A stretch of 64,000 nt of DNA from Epsilonproteobacteria bacterium tcs-49 (lineage in GTDB: Bacteria; Campylobacterota; Campylobacteria; Campylobacterales; Sulfurovaceae). The notes beneath the pieces were generated by a model that saw nothing but the letters and a program-made list of their open reading frames with translations, was not told the origin of the DNA and did not search any database. The stretch is from positions 350,674 to 414,673 of the forward strand of contig LLYS01000001.1 of assembly GCA_002049495.1 (NCBI GenBank). Reading direction: 5' to 3'. Below are positions 52,669 through 63,947 of the stretch, piece after piece (within the stretch, counting starts at the first letter, position 1; every line of letters starts with the position of its first letter). The translations under genes and the position numbers were made by a program.

Positions 52669-53338
52669 CTTTGGGCATGGCAAACTTTTTTGCCGTAAAC
52701 GCCCCCGAAGCGTCGAAGTAGAGATAGTGCAGCATATCCTTTTGGATGGGCAGTCCCGCCAAATAGCGCAAAACCATATTGGCTTCAAACGCCGCGACAA
52801 GCATCACGATGGGCGCCGCGATCCCCTTTGGGGTGTGGTCTGCGGTATTAAACGCTCCGAAATTCGCCTTTTCAAAAAAGCAGATCTGCCCGTTAAACTC
52901 CTCCACGCTGGCGTATATCCAGGGAAGTTTCGCACCTTTGGCGTAGGCATCGATCTGCTTTCTCACCGCGAAATTGTCGGTTGCGTCGATAAGCAGATCG
53001 GTTTCATACCCTTCGGGCAGCGCTTTCTCAAACGCTTGGGTGATCGCTCCAAAGCGTACGAACGACGGCGCCCTTTGCGCCAACTTTTTCATAAGGGCCT
53101 TGGCTTTGTACTCCCCTTCGTCGGCAAAATCAAAAGCGATCTGCCGATGGATATTGTGGCTTTCCACCCGATCAAAATCGATAAACTCGATCGTGCCGAT
53201 TCCGCTGCTTCCAAGGGCATAACCCAGGCTGCTGCCAAGGCCCCCGGCACCGACGATCGTTACCTTCTTATCTTTGAGGCTTTGCTGGGTCTGTTCCCCC
53301 CACAACTCAATCTGCCGCTTGAAAAAATCCCCATGCAT
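52658..53338 (-). CDS. ThiF/MoeB-family E1-like adenylyltransferase
   Basis: 226 residues. ATP-binding GAGGLGSSLGYALGSSGIG, then FIDFDRVESHNIHRQ and LIDATDNFAVRKQID, all typical of the ThiF/MoeB/HesA fold. The zinc CxxC pairs seen in MoeB are not evident, so it is probably a ThiF-like or tRNA-modifying variant. It adenylates the C-terminus of a ubiquitin-like protein or another carboxylate. The start overlaps the nitrilase-like gene by 32 bases. Confidence 0.85.
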   Translation of the reverse strand: MHGDFFKRQIELWGEQTQQSLKDKKVTIVGAGGLGSSLGYALGSSGIGTIEFIDFDRVESHNIHRQIAFDFADEGEYKAKALMKKLAQRAPSFVRFGAITQAFEKALPEGYETDLLIDATDNFAVRKQIDAYAKGAKLPWIYASVEEFNGQICFFEKANFGAFNTADHTPKGIAAPIVMLVAAFEANMVLRYLAGLPIQKDMLHYLYFDASGAFTAKKFAMPKATV

Positions 53339-54089
53339 CCCGTTCCGCCTTTACAAATTCGGTATCGATAGTCGCGATCAGCAGCGACTCCTTGTCATCG
53401 AGCATATCGCCCACTTCCCCGCTTGGCAGCGCTATCATGCTGTCACCGTAAAAGCGCCACTTATGCTTCCCGTCGCTGTAATCACCGATACGGTTGGCCC
53501 GCAGGATATAGCAATTGTGCATAAACGCGCGGCTTTTGATCACTTCCCGCCAGCGGTTGTGCGAATCAAAGGTCGAGCACGTAGGCAGCAAAACCAGATC
53601 TACCTGACGCTGCATCACCTGGTCGAACTTTTGGTTAAAGTGAAGTTCAAACCCCGCCATCAATGCGATATTGAAACCCCCGAATTCAAAAACGGGCAGC
53701 CGGGTATTGCGTTCGTTGGCATAAAATCCCCGTTCGTTCCAATGTTCGTAAGGCATCAAAATATCCTGGTCGAAAAACTCCGTCTGCTCCCCGATCAACG
53801 CAATCGATTTGTAATACTTCTCCCCCTCCACGCGCACGATGGGAGCGGCGATGCAAAGACCGTACTGTTTGGCGATCTCTTGCAGGGTTTGGATATGTTT
53901 TGCGCTTTGTTCCTTGACCATGGAGCGGGGCAGCGTTTCGAGCTCTTTGAAAAAGTGGTTCAGGACGTATTCACCCAGCAAGATGAGCCGCACGCCGTCC
54001 TTGGCGGCTGCTTTGATAAAGTACTCCAGCCGGTTCAGGCTCATCCCCATCGTAGGCAGCTGCAGTGCCGCGACCTTAAGCCGTGCCAT
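53307..54089 (-). CDS. Carbon-nitrogen hydrolase (nitrilase superfamily)
   Basis: 260 residues. Catalytic Glu in LILLGEYVLNHFF and Cys in LLPTCSTFDSHNRWREVIKSRAFMHNCYIL are clear. The usual catalytic Lys region reads FFDQDILMPYEHW, so the canonical Lys is not at its normal place. It may be an amidase of a Campylobacterota-specific branch. It overlaps xseB by 14 bases upstream and the ThiF-like gene downstream. Confidence 0.85.
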   Translation of the reverse strand: MARLKVAALQLPTMGMSLNRLEYFIKAAAKDGVRLILLGEYVLNHFFKELETLPRSMVKEQSAKHIQTLQEIAKQYGLCIAAPIVRVEGEKYYKSIALIGEQTEFFDQDILMPYEHWNERGFYANERNTRLPVFEFGGFNIALMAGFELHFNQKFDQVMQRQVDLVLLPTCSTFDSHNRWREVIKSRAFMHNCYILRANRIGDYSDGKHKWRFYGDSMIALPSGEVGDMLDDKESLLIATIDTEFVKAERDAWGFFQAAD

Positions 54090-54270
54090 CGCCGTGCTCT
54101 TGTTCTACGGTTTCAATTTCCGCTTTCGCTTCTTCGATGAGTTTTTGCGCCTTTTGCAACTCCTCCATCCCCGCTTTGTAATCCTTGACGCTCTGGGTCA
54201 TGGTCGCTTCGGGATCCATGATCTTTTCCAGCAGCGCTTTTGCTTTTTCTATCCGCTTTTCATACGTCAT
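54076..54270 (-). CDS. xseB: Exodeoxyribonuclease VII small subunit
   Basis: 64 residues, fully helical, with EKRIEKAKALLEKIMDPEATMTQSVKDYKAGMEELQKAQKLIEEAK in XseB order (key motif LMxPExTLxxSVxxYKxG, here in variant form). It joins XseA to degrade single-stranded DNA. The start overlaps the metX stop as ATGA. Confidence 0.85.
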   Translation of the reverse strand: MTYEKRIEKAKALLEKIMDPEATMTQSVKDYKAGMEELQKAQKLIEEAKAEIETVEQEHGDGTA

Positions 54271-55361
54271 TGCAACACCCCTTCGATAATATCTTGAAAC
54301 TTTTCCAACTCCACTAAAAACGCGTCGTGGCCGTAATCGCTGTCGATTTCGTAGTACTTGGAATCCTTGCCCAGGCCCCGCATCGCTTCATCGATTTCGC
54401 GCATCTCTTCGGGCATAAACATCATATCGCTTTTAAACCCGATCAGCGTCAACTTTGAACGGAAATTCCCCAACACCGCTTCCAAACTCTCATACCCCAT
54501 ACTCAGATCGAAAATATTGATCGCTTTGACGATGTAGAGGTAGGAGATGGGATCGAAAAACTTACTGAAATTCGCCGCGTTGTAATCTAGGTAGCGATCC
54601 ACCTCATAGCGGCCGAACAGGTCGTATAACCCATCGGTCTCCACATAATCCCTGCCGAATTTTTTATCCATGGAATGGGGAGAAAGATAGCTTATATGTC
54701 CAGCCATACGGCCGATACTGAGCCCCTCGAAACCGTTTTGCTCAATCTCGGTGCGGTTGTACTTACCCTCTTTGAACGCCGGGTCGTTGACGATCGCTTC
54801 GCTGGCGACCTTGTTAAAAGCGATCACCCACGGCCTGGTGGCGTGGGTCGTGGCAAGGGCGATGATATTTTTGGCGAAGTTGGGATAATCCACCCCAAAC
54901 TGCAGCGCCTGCATCCCGCCCATGGAACCGCCGATGATCGCTTCGACGTTGTAGATACCCAGCTTGTTGAACAAAATATGCTGCGCCCGGACCATATCCC
55001 TGATCGTGATGACGGGGAATTTCAAACGGTACTCTTCGTCGCTGGGGTAAATTTTGGACGAGGGGCCCGTGGAACCGAAGCAGCTGCCGATGGTATTGGT
55101 GCAGATAACGAAATACTTTTTTGTATCGATCGTCTTTCCGTCTCCGATCAGACCGTCCCACCAGCCGGGTTTGCGGTCCCCCTCATAAAATCCCGCCGCG
55201 TGGTGGCTGCCGCTGAGGGCATGGCACACGACGACGACGTTGTCCCTGGCTTCGTTTAACTCCCCGTAGGTTTCATACACGATTTCATAGGGTTCGAGTA
55301 TCCGCCCGCTTTCTAAATACAGCGGATTGGTAAAGCGCTCTTTTTTTGTTCTTACTTCCAA
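54267..55361 (-). CDS. metX: Homoserine O-acetyltransferase
   Basis: 364 residues from a TTG start (55361) with GGAAC upstream, right behind the metY stop; no better start fits. Alpha/beta hydrolase with nucleophile Ser in IGGSMGGMQALQFG, VVCHALSGSHHAAG as oxyanion region, and the C-terminal His in DYGHDAFLVE. It activates homoserine for methionine synthesis and is coupled with metY. Confidence 0.95.
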   Translation of the reverse strand: MEVRTKKERFTNPLYLESGRILEPYEIVYETYGELNEARDNVVVVCHALSGSHHAAGFYEGDRKPGWWDGLIGDGKTIDTKKYFVICTNTIGSCFGSTGPSSKIYPSDEEYRLKFPVITIRDMVRAQHILFNKLGIYNVEAIIGGSMGGMQALQFGVDYPNFAKNIIALATTHATRPWVIAFNKVASEAIVNDPAFKEGKYNRTEIEQNGFEGLSIGRMAGHISYLSPHSMDKKFGRDYVETDGLYDLFGRYEVDRYLDYNAANFSKFFDPISYLYIVKAINIFDLSMGYESLEAVLGNFRSKLTLIGFKSDMMFMPEEMREIDEAMRGLGKDSKYYEIDSDYGHDAFLVELEKFQDIIEGVLQ

Positions 55362-55368
55362 TCTGTTC

Positions 55369-56628
55369 CTATCCTAGTGCTGTTTTAAGATCCTCGATCA
55401 AATCCCCGGGATCTTCCAACCCGATACTTAAGCGCACCAAGCCCCTGTTGATCCCGGCACGCTCCATCTCCTCCGTACTAAGCTGCTGGTGCGTCGTACT
55501 TGCGGGGTGGGTAATGATCGATTTGGAATCTCCGATATTGGCGACGATGGAAAAAATCTCCACGCCGTTGGTCACCCGCTCCGCCGTTTCAAAATCGGCC
55601 ACTTCAAAGCTCATCACCGAACTGCACCCCTCCTTGAGGTATTTTTGCGCGTTGGCATAGTTTTTATCCCCTTCAAGTCCGGGAAAGTTCACCTTTTGAA
55701 CCTTGGGGTGCGCCTCCAGAAATTTCGCCACTTCCAAAGCGTTTTGGCTGTGCGCTTTCATGCGCAGCGGCAGCGTTTCCAGCCCCTGTATGAACAGCCA
55801 GCTGTTAAAGGGGCTTAGCGTAATCCCGAAATCCCGCAGCAGCGCCAGGCGTGCCCGCAGACAAAAGGGCGGCAGCGGCACGTCGGTATACACCAAACCG
55901 TGGTAACTTTCGTCGGGTTCGTTAAAGTGGTAATAGCGCCCGTTGCCCGTGATTTTTTGGCGGAAACTCTCCCCTTCGGCGATGATGCCGCCGATGGCAA
56001 GCCCCTGACCCGTAGTGTATTTGCTTGCCGAGTGCATGGTCAAATCGCACCCCAGAGCGATAGGTCTGCACAGTACCGGCGTAGCGACCGTATTGTCCAC
56101 GGCCGTCACCACCCCGTGTTTGTCCGCAATTTGTACGATCGCGTCAAAATCGGGAACATCCACGCTGGGGTTGGCGATCGATTCAAACAGGATCACTTTG
56201 GTCTTATCGTCGATAAGCTCTTCAAGCTCTTCAGGCTTATCGATGTCAAAATAGCGCGCCTCGATCCCGAAACGCTTGATCGTATGGCTTGTCAGCGTCG
56301 TCGTACCGCCGTAGACGCGGTTGGAGCAGATGATGTTGTCCCCCGCTTCGGCAAGATTGGCGATCACCGCAAAAATAGCACTCATTCCGCTACTTGTTGC
56401 TATAGCGGCGACGCCCTCCTCCATGGAAGCGAAACGCTTTTCAAAAACCTCAGTGGTGGGATTGGTCAAACGGGAGTAGATATTACCCAACTCTTTGAGT
56501 TCGAACAGGTTCGCCGCATGTTCGGTACTTTTAAACTCATACGCGGTGGATTGGTAGATGGGAACCGCCATCGTCCGCTGCGCATCCTTTTCATACCCTT
56601 CATGCAGTGCTTTTGTTTTAATATCCAT
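55369..56628 (-). CDS. metY: O-acetylhomoserine sulfhydrylase
   Basis: 419 residues from the ATG at 56628, which has GAAGAAG upstream; Met codons at 56643 and 56688 are poorer. Cys/Met-metabolism PLP enzyme: PLP Lys in MHSASKYTTGQG, YSRLTNPTTEVFEKR near the N-terminus, SGMSAIFA, and the C-terminal SIGLEDPGDLIEDL. It makes homocysteine from O-acetylhomoserine and sulfide, the substrate of MetE. Confidence 0.93.
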   Translation of the reverse strand: MDIKTKALHEGYEKDAQRTMAVPIYQSTAYEFKSTEHAANLFELKELGNIYSRLTNPTTEVFEKRFASMEEGVAAIATSSGMSAIFAVIANLAEAGDNIICSNRVYGGTTTLTSHTIKRFGIEARYFDIDKPEELEELIDDKTKVILFESIANPSVDVPDFDAIVQIADKHGVVTAVDNTVATPVLCRPIALGCDLTMHSASKYTTGQGLAIGGIIAEGESFRQKITGNGRYYHFNEPDESYHGLVYTDVPLPPFCLRARLALLRDFGITLSPFNSWLFIQGLETLPLRMKAHSQNALEVAKFLEAHPKVQKVNFPGLEGDKNYANAQKYLKEGCSSVMSFEVADFETAERVTNGVEIFSIVANIGDSKSIITHPASTTHQQLSTEEMERAGINRGLVRLSIGLEDPGDLIEDLKTALG

Positions 56629-56666
56629 AACTTCTTCTTTCATTGTAAAGATTTCGCCTGACTCAC

Positions 56667-56720
56667 TATCTCCCCGATTATGCAACAATATGAGGGAACT
56701 CCTTTATGGGAGATATTATA
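56667..56720 (-). promoter_or_regulatory. metY promoter and leader inverted repeat
   Basis: TATAAT on the minus strand at 56720-56715 is followed at once by an 8-bp inverted repeat, TATCTCCC (56667-56674) with GGGAGATA (56708-56715). The 5' end of the metYX mRNA could thus fold into a hairpin about 40 bases before the start codon. Confidence 0.45.
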
Positions 56721-56804
56721 CACAACTAAGAGTTAATAGTTAATGAGTAAGCGTTGGACGCTATGCTAACATGGAAAATTTAATGGATTTATAATGGGAA
56801 TCAA

Positions 56805-56824
56805 CCGGTCCCGCCGGGGACCGG
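56805..56824 (-). terminator. GC-rich hairpin after guaB
   Basis: CCGGTCCC-GCCG-GGGACCGG is a perfect 8-bp stem, 6 bp after the guaB stop. A weak T-content follows (TTGATTCCC). It is a likely transcription end or mRNA stabiliser. Confidence 0.6.
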
Positions 56825-56830
56825 AGAGTG

Positions 56831-58288
<1,458 letters not shown>

Positions 58289-59629
58289 CTATCCTTTGTA
58301 ATTTATGATTTTTTCTAAGCTGCTCGCACCGTCAAACAGGCTCTGTTCGTCGAAATGTTTTGCGATAAACTGCGCACCGATGGGCATCCCTCTGTCGTCT
58401 TTACCTACGGGCAGGCTGATCGCGGGCAAGCCCGCGAGGTTGATAGAGAGGGTAAACATATCGCTTTTATACATCTCCAGGGGATCGTTGATCGTACCAA
58501 ACTCAAACGCCGCACTGGGGGTAACGGGGGAGAGGATCAGATCCGCTTCGTTAAAGATTTGCTCATACTCGTTTTTAATCAGGTGGCGCACCTTCTGCGC
58601 TTTGATATAGTACGCGTCGTAATAGCCGCTTGAAAGCACGAAGTTCCCCAGCATGATCCGGCGCTTCACTTCGTCGCCGAAGCCTTCTGTACGCGTTTTG
58701 AGATAAAGCTCTTCGAGGTTGTCCCCTTCGATGCGGTTACCGTAGCGGATCCCGTCAAAGCGGCTCAGGTTTGCGCTGGCTTCCGCGGGAGCGACGATGT
58801 AGTAGGTGGAGATATCGTACTTGGTTCCCATCATCTTTTTATACACGACGGTGTGCCCAGCACTTTTGAGCGCTTCGATGCTTTCTTCCATCGCTTTTCT
58901 CGTGGGCGCGTCCACCTCTTCAAGGTAGTTTTCAATCACCGCGACCGTCATTTTTCTGTCGCTGTCGATGACGGTGGGTTTGTACTCGATATTCGCACTG
59001 GTGGAATCGTGGCTGTCGTGCCCCGCGATAGCGTCGTACAAAATCGCCGCGTCTTCGACGTTTTGCGTAATCGGTCCGATCTGATCCAAAGAGGAGCTAA
59101 ACGCTACCAACCCGTAGCGGCTGACCCTGCCGTAGGTGGGTTTCATCCCCACACAGCCGCAAAACGCCGCGGGTTGGCGGATACTTCCGCCCGTATCGCT
59201 TCCCAGCGCGGCTACGGCCAAACCGCCGCCTACGGCCGCCGCGCTTCCGCCGCTGCTACCTCCGGGGACGCAGTTTTTATCGTGGGGGTTGAGGGTTTTG
59301 CCAAAGACGCTGGTTTCGGTGGTACTGCCCATGGCAAACTCATCCATATTGGTCCGACCAAAAGCGCTCATGCCTCCGCGGTGCAGGTTTTCGATCACCG
59401 TCGCGCTGTAGGGGCTTTTGTACCCTTTTAAAATGTTGCTCGCGCAGTTAACGTCCCAATCCTTGACGCTGATATTGTCTTTGATCGCGATGGGTACGCC
59501 GCCGCAACCGTCGTCGCTGCTATCGATATAGGCGTTGAGGTCGCTGGCTTCGATCTTTGCTTTGAGTTCGCTTTTGAGGCTTTGCTGCTCCTCGGGGCTA
59601 AGGTTTAACGCTTCTTTTAATGTCACCAA
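58289..59629 (-). CDS. gatA: Glutamyl-tRNA(Gln)/aspartyl-tRNA(Asn) amidotransferase subunit A
   Basis: 446 residues. Amidase Lys in [11 protein letters not shown], the Ser pair in [34 protein letters not shown] (key motif [10 protein letters not shown]). Start is a TTG (59629) or the next codon GTG (59626), both after AAAGGA. It amidates mischarged Glu-tRNA(Gln) or Asp-tRNA(Asn) in the GatCAB complex; gatB and gatC are not in this window. Confidence 0.95.
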   Translation of the reverse strand: MVTLKEALNLSPEEQQSLKSELKAKIEASDLNAYIDSSDDGCGGVPIAIKDNISVKDWDVNCASNILKGYKSPYSATVIENLHRGGMSAFGRTNMDEFAMGSTTETSVFGKTLNPHDKNCVPGGSSGGSAAAVGGGLAVAALGSDTGGSIRQPAAFCGCVGMKPTYGRVSRYGLVAFSSSLDQIGPITQNVEDAAILYDAIAGHDSHDSTSANIEYKPTVIDSDRKMTVAVIENYLEEVDAPTRKAMEESIEALKSAGHTVVYKKMMGTKYDISTYYIVAPAEASANLSRFDGIRYGNRIEGDNLEELYLKTRTEGFGDEVKRRIMLGNFVLSSGYYDAYYIKAQKVRHLIKNEYEQIFNEADLILSPVTPSAAFEFGTINDPLEMYKSDMFTLSINLAGLPAISLPVGKDDRGMPIGAQFIAKHFDEQSLFDGASSLEKIINYKG

Positions 59630-59632
59630 TTG

Positions 59633-59746
59633 CTATCCTTTATTCTTTATCATCATTTTCAAAATTCCTACCAGTATAAACGATACCGCTACGATCACGC
59701 CCACGGTACCGAAGATAAACTCCAAACTCACCGGTTCGTTAAGCAT
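59633..59746 (-). CDS. 37-residue single-span membrane protein between ileS and gatA
   Basis: The minus strand reads ATG at 59746-59744 within the last codons of ileS, 37 codons and TAG at 59635-59633. Product: [10 protein letters not shown], then a hydrophobic span ([18 protein letters not shown]) and a basic tail (KMMIKNKG), matching positive-inside. It ends inside the ribosome site of gatA. No ribosome site precedes it, so coupling to ileS would be needed. Possible small membrane protein; no family known to me. Confidence 0.5.
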   Translation of the reverse strand: MLNEPVSLEFIFGTVGVIVAVSFILVGILKMMIKNKG

Positions 59747-62483
59747 GCATCACACTTTCACACCGCGCACACAGCCCGTCCTCTTTTTCGCTGGTAAGGT
59801 TCCAGCAGCGGGGGCACTTGTGTTTGGATGAGCGAGTGATATCAAATTTCGCACCTTCAACCTCGAAGCTTGCGAGTACTTCGGCGTCGCTTTGGCGTAC
59901 CACGTCGCTGGTCATGAACCACTCCGAAGGCTTTTCGTGGGCAAAAACTTTATCCTCCTGCGTTACGACCACAAGCTCCAAGGAAGCTTTGACCACCTTT
60001 TCCTTTTTGAGTCTGTCGAGGTTTTCAAAGAACCTGTTTCGCGCAGCGAGGATAAAGGTATCGTCAAAGCCCGCGTCCACTTCGGGAAGCGGCTCGTAAA
60101 CAAAGTCAAAGATATCTTCGCTCTCACCCTTGACCACCGCGGGCGCGTGGGTGATAATCTCGTTGGCCGTATAGGTCAGTACCGGAGCGATCACGCCGAG
60201 CATGGAGCGCGCGATCAGCGCCATGGCGCTTTGGCTGGCTCTTCGCAGATCCCCCTCCTTGGCTTCGCAGTAGAGTTTGTCTTTGGAGATATCCATATAG
60301 ATGCCGCTGAGTTCGTTGGTCAAAAAGTTGTTCAGCTCGCTAAAGCCCTTTTGAAAATCGTAGTTTTTAAACGCTTCTACGACGCCGTCAAGGACGTTTT
60401 TAGCCTTTGCCACGATCCAGCGGTCCAGTTCACTGAACTTCTCCACCGAAACGATCGCATCCAGATCGTCGATATTTGCCAGCAGAAAGCGGAAGCTGTT
60501 TCGGATCTTTCTGTACTGCTCGGCGTTTTGCTTGATGATGTTGTCGCTGATTTTCAAATCGCTTTGGTAATCACTCATAGCAACCCAGAGGCGCAGAATT
60601 TCGCTGCCGTACTTTTTGATCACGTCGTTTGGCGCGACCACGTTGCCTTTGGACTTGCTCATCTTCTCCCCCTTCTCATCGACGGTGAAGCCGTGGGTCA
60701 ATACCGCTTTGTAGGGGGCTTTGTGGTGGATCGCGCTGGAGAGCAGCAGGGAGCTTTGGAACCACCCTCTGTGCTGGTCGCTTCCCTCCAGATACAGATC
60801 GGCGGGGTAGCTGCCCGCGTCGTAGTTGCGGCTCTCAAGTACCGCGTTCCACGTCGAACCGCTGTCAAACCATACGTCCAGAATATCATCCACCTTTTCC
60901 AAATCTTCGGGGTTGTACCCGCTTGCGGGGTGCAGCAACTCGGCGATACTCATATCGTACCATGCGTCCGCGCCCTTTTGTTCAAAGATCATCGCTACGA
61001 AGTTGAGTACCTTCTCATCCAGGATCACCTCTTTGCTCTTTTTATCCCGGAAAAAAGCGATAGGCACGCCCCACGCCCTTTGGCGGCTGATACACCAGTC
61101 GGGACGGTCGCTGACCATGGAACCGATGCGGTTGGCGCCCCACGCGGGGTAGAAGGTGGTTTTTGCGATCTCGTCGCTTGCCACTTCGCGCAAACTTTTC
61201 TCAGCACCCTCGGCGGTGGCGTCTATGCTGATAAACCACTGCTTGGTCGCGCGGAAGATGATCGGCTTTTTCGTTCTCCAGCAGTGGGGATAGGAGTGTA
61301 CGAACTTTTCCGTTTTGAGCAGACTGTCGCCCAGAAGTTCCAAAATCGGCTCGTTGGCTTTGAAAACGTGCATCCCCACAAAACTTTCATCAAGCAAGCC
61401 TTTGCCGCTGAGCGATTCGTCGTAGCAGCCGCTGTCGTCAACGGGCATCAGCACCTCCAATCCGTTGGCCAAACCTACGCGGTAATCATCCTCCCCGTGA
61501 CCCGGCGCGGTGTGGACCGCTCCCGTACCGCCGCTGAGTTCTACGTGGTCTCCCAAAACGACCTTGGAGCTTCTGGAGTTAAGCGGATTGATCGCCAATT
61601 TGCCCGCAAGCTCCTTGGCGCTGAACTTTCTATCCACACCCTCTTTGACGACTCCGGCTTCTTTCAAGTCGTCATAACGCTGCTGGGAAACGATATAGCC
61701 GTCTTTGGTGTGGACGTAGATCTCCTCGGGATTGAGCGCGATTCCGCTGTTTGCCGGAAGCGTCCAGGGAGTCGTGGTCCAGATAACGATCGCCGCGTTT
61801 TCTACGCCCAGCTCCTGCTTGGCTTTATCACCCAGTTCAAACGCCACGTAGATGGAGTAATCCTCTTTATCCTCATACTCCACCTCCGCTTCGGCCAGCG
61901 CGGTTTTAGCCGCCCAGCTCCAATAGACGGGTTTGTTGCGCTCGACCAAAAGCCCCTTTGTCGCTACGTCGCACAGGGTGCGGTAAATGTTGGCTTCAAA
62001 TTTGAAATCCATGGTCAGATAGGGGTTTTCATAATCGGCGACCACGCCCAGGCTCGCGAACTCCTTTTTCTGGACATCGATGAACTTCGCGGCGTGCTGG
62101 CGGCAGATATCGCGGAATTTGGAAACGGGGAGGCTCTCTTTTTTCTCCCTGCCCATCTTTTTTTCCACCTGCTGTTCGATGGGAAGCCCGTGGCAGTCCC
62201 AGCCCGGGGTAAAGCGCACTTTTTTACCCTGAAAATAGTTGAATTTGACGACGATATCTTTTAAAATCTTGTTAAGGGCGTGACCGATATGGATATGACC
62301 GTTGGCATAGGGCGGTCCGTCGTGAAGGGTGAAAAGTTCGTCACTGTCTTTTCGGTTCTCCTTCATCTTTTCGTAAATATTGTTTTCAAACCACTCGTTG
62401 TAGAGTTTGGGTTCGTTTTGCCCGAGATTGCCTCTCATCGGAAAGGATGTTTTGGGAAGAAGCAAACTGTCTTTATAATCCAT
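59739..62483 (-). CDS. ileS: Isoleucyl-tRNA synthetase
   Basis: 914 residues. HIGH motif in [23 protein letters not shown] in [13 protein letters not shown], and a C-terminal zinc finger ([19 protein letters not shown]). A CP1 editing domain lies between them ([17 protein letters not shown]). First gene of the ileS-gatA-guaB run. No ribosome site stronger than AAAAAAGGC is seen before the ATG. Confidence 0.97.
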   Translation of the reverse strand: MDYKDSLLLPKTSFPMRGNLGQNEPKLYNEWFENNIYEKMKENRKDSDELFTLHDGPPYANGHIHIGHALNKILKDIVVKFNYFQGKKVRFTPGWDCHGLPIEQQVEKKMGREKKESLPVSKFRDICRQHAAKFIDVQKKEFASLGVVADYENPYLTMDFKFEANIYRTLCDVATKGLLVERNKPVYWSWAAKTALAEAEVEYEDKEDYSIYVAFELGDKAKQELGVENAAIVIWTTTPWTLPANSGIALNPEEIYVHTKDGYIVSQQRYDDLKEAGVVKEGVDRKFSAKELAGKLAINPLNSRSSKVVLGDHVELSGGTGAVHTAPGHGEDDYRVGLANGLEVLMPVDDSGCYDESLSGKGLLDESFVGMHVFKANEPILELLGDSLLKTEKFVHSYPHCWRTKKPIIFRATKQWFISIDATAEGAEKSLREVASDEIAKTTFYPAWGANRIGSMVSDRPDWCISRQRAWGVPIAFFRDKKSKEVILDEKVLNFVAMIFEQKGADAWYDMSIAELLHPASGYNPEDLEKVDDILDVWFDSGSTWNAVLESRNYDAGSYPADLYLEGSDQHRGWFQSSLLLSSAIHHKAPYKAVLTHGFTVDEKGEKMSKSKGNVVAPNDVIKKYGSEILRLWVAMSDYQSDLKISDNIIKQNAEQYRKIRNSFRFLLANIDDLDAIVSVEKFSELDRWIVAKAKNVLDGVVEAFKNYDFQKGFSELNNFLTNELSGIYMDISKDKLYCEAKEGDLRRASQSAMALIARSMLGVIAPVLTYTANEIITHAPAVVKGESEDIFDFVYEPLPEVDAGFDDTFILAARNRFFENLDRLKKEKVVKASLELVVVTQEDKVFAHEKPSEWFMTSDVVRQSDAEVLASFEVEGAKFDITRSSKHKCPRCWNLTSEKEDGLCARCESVMHA

Positions 62484-62546
62484 TACATACAGCCTTTTTT
62501 GATATTATTCTATCCAAAAGCTATTTAAAATGCGCTGATAATTTGC

Positions 62547-62552
62547 TATAAT
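62547..62552 (+). promoter_or_regulatory. -10 element for the CinA-like gene
   Basis: TATAAT after a TTTGC extension, about 57 bp before the CinA-like start. AT-rich sequence replaces a clear -35. Confidence 0.5.
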
Positions 62553-62608
62553 CACCCTTACCCGCAAGATCAAGCCGTGAACAAATTCCTCGATATCAGG
62601 ATCAGACT

Positions 62609-63694
62609 ATGAAAAAAAATATACTGCTCATCGTCGGCAGTTCCATCGCCGACAACGAACTTTTTTACCGCTATCTGCTACGAAGCGTTTATCAAAGCAT
62701 CGACTGGCTCGATGAGATCATCACCATCGACTCCAACAAGTTTTTACAAACCATAAAACCGCTTTTAAACGACGGCAACAATCTCGTCATCGCAACCACC
62801 CCAAACACCTTCGCTACCGTCAGCAAAGTCCTCTCCACCGTCACCGGCGACAATTTGGAACTCAAAAGCAATATGCTCATCCCCAAAGAGACAAAGGTGT
62901 ATGAAAACGATTCCTACCTGCTCGAAATCGGCAAAACCGTCATCAACGTCATCAAAGCCCGTGAACTGGAGGTTTTGCCCCCTATTTTGCTTGAAGCCAA
63001 AGACAAATCCGTACTGCACATCTTCGAACTGGATCGTGAAAGCGTGGAGATCCTTCTGGAACCGCTGACGAAAAGTTTTGAGATTGAACTCAACTTCGTC
63101 CATCTAACGCGCGGCTGGCTGAAAGTGATCTGCAAAAGCAAAAAACACGGAGAGATGAACCACTTTATCAAAAGTGCGAAAAAGCTCTTTGAGGGCAAAG
63201 TGATCGATTCGAAAAATATCTTCAAATATCTCATCAACCGGCTGGATCAAAACGAAAAAACGATCACCTTCGCCGAGAGCTGTACCGGGGGGCTGATCGC
63301 CGCATCCTTTACCGCCCAAAGCGGTACGTCCAGGATCCTCATGGGTTCAAGTATCACCTACTCCAACGAAATCAAAAACAGTTGGCTGGGCGTGGAGGAG
63401 GAGCTGTTTGAAAAATACGGCGCAGTCAGCGAAGAGTGTGTAGCACAGATGCTTGAGGGTGCGGTCTCCATCGCCGGTGCCGATTTTGCCCTCGCCGTCA
63501 GCGGCATCGCGGGTCCCGGAGGAGCGACGGAGTATAAACCCGTGGGCACGGTTGTTATCGGGGTGCGCAATGCCGACAAAGCGATCAGCGTCAAGGAGTT
63601 TCACTTCAAAGGCGATCGCAATTACGTGCAGCAGCAAGCGCTTTACAGCGCCGTGAAAATGCTTATTTTATCCGACAAATCGATCTTTTTATAA
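62609..63694 (+). CDS. CinA-like protein with nicotinamide-nucleotide amidase domain
   Basis: 361 residues. The C-terminal CinA domain (about 200-355) is well kept: ITFAESCTGGLIAASFTAQSG, MGSSITYSNEIKNSWLGV and AVSGIAGPGGATEYKPVGTVVIG. The N-terminal 200 residues are only loosely like the usual COG1058 molybdopterin-binding-like domain and lack the GGLGPTxDD motif. It deamidates NMN in pyridine nucleotide recycling. The ATG at 62609 follows a region with TATAAT. The 3' side leads to the tRNA-Lys promoter. Confidence 0.85.
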   Translation: MKKNILLIVGSSIADNELFYRYLLRSVYQSIDWLDEIITIDSNKFLQTIKPLLNDGNNLVIATTPNTFATVSKVLSTVTGDNLELKSNMLIPKETKVYENDSYLLEIGKTVINVIKARELEVLPPILLEAKDKSVLHIFELDRESVEILLEPLTKSFEIELNFVHLTRGWLKVICKSKKHGEMNHFIKSAKKLFEGKVIDSKNIFKYLINRLDQNEKTITFAESCTGGLIAASFTAQSGTSRILMGSSITYSNEIKNSWLGVEEELFEKYGAVSEECVAQMLEGAVSIAGADFALAVSGIAGPGGATEYKPVGTVVIGVRNADKAISVKEFHFKGDRNYVQQQALYSAVKMLILSDKSIFL

Positions 63695-63711
63695 AGTTTT
63701 GCAAAAAACTA

Positions 63712-63740
63712 TTGACAATTTATTTTTTTTGGGATAAAAT
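63712..63740 (+). promoter_or_regulatory. Promoter of the tRNA-Lys/tRNA-Val pair
   Basis: TTGACA (63712-63717), 17 bp spacer and TAAAAT (63735-63740), about 20 bp before tRNA-Lys. It is the best sigma-70 match in the window. Confidence 0.75.
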
Positions 63741-63760
63741 TTCGCCTACATTTACACAGC

Positions 63761-63836
63761 GTCCTGTTAGCTCAGGTGGTAGAGCAACTCCCTTTTAAGG
63801 AGTGGGTCCTTGGTTCGAGTCCAAGACAGGACACCA
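63761..63836 (+). tRNA. tRNA-Lys (anticodon TTT)
   Basis: 76 bases including CCA. Acceptor GTCCTGT pairs with ACAGGAC, the anticodon loop CTTTTAA reads TTT, and the T-loop is GGTTCGAGTCC. Confidence 0.97.
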
Positions 63837-63856
63837 TGTAACGGTCTGAAAAGCTG

Positions 63857-63947
63857 TGCTTTTTCAAGACAACCCGGTCGTTAGCAAGTCGACTTAAAAA
63901 ATTTGCATTTTTTCAAGATAACGTGGTCGCTTAGCTCAGTTGGTAGA
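63857..63947 (+). repeat. Direct repeat before and inside the tRNA-Val start
   Basis: GCTTTTTCAAGACAAC then CCGGTCGTTAGC (about 63859-63887) is a diverged copy of ATTTTTTCAAGATAAC then GTGGTCGCTTAGC (about 63907-63936). The second copy includes the 5' end of tRNA-Val, so the first looks like the remnant of a duplicated tRNA start. Confidence 0.55.

Noticed and set aside
59892..62264. A 790-codon open frame on the plus strand
   Set aside because: It lies fully opposite ileS, whose motifs are unmistakable; long antisense frames are a by-product of its codon use.
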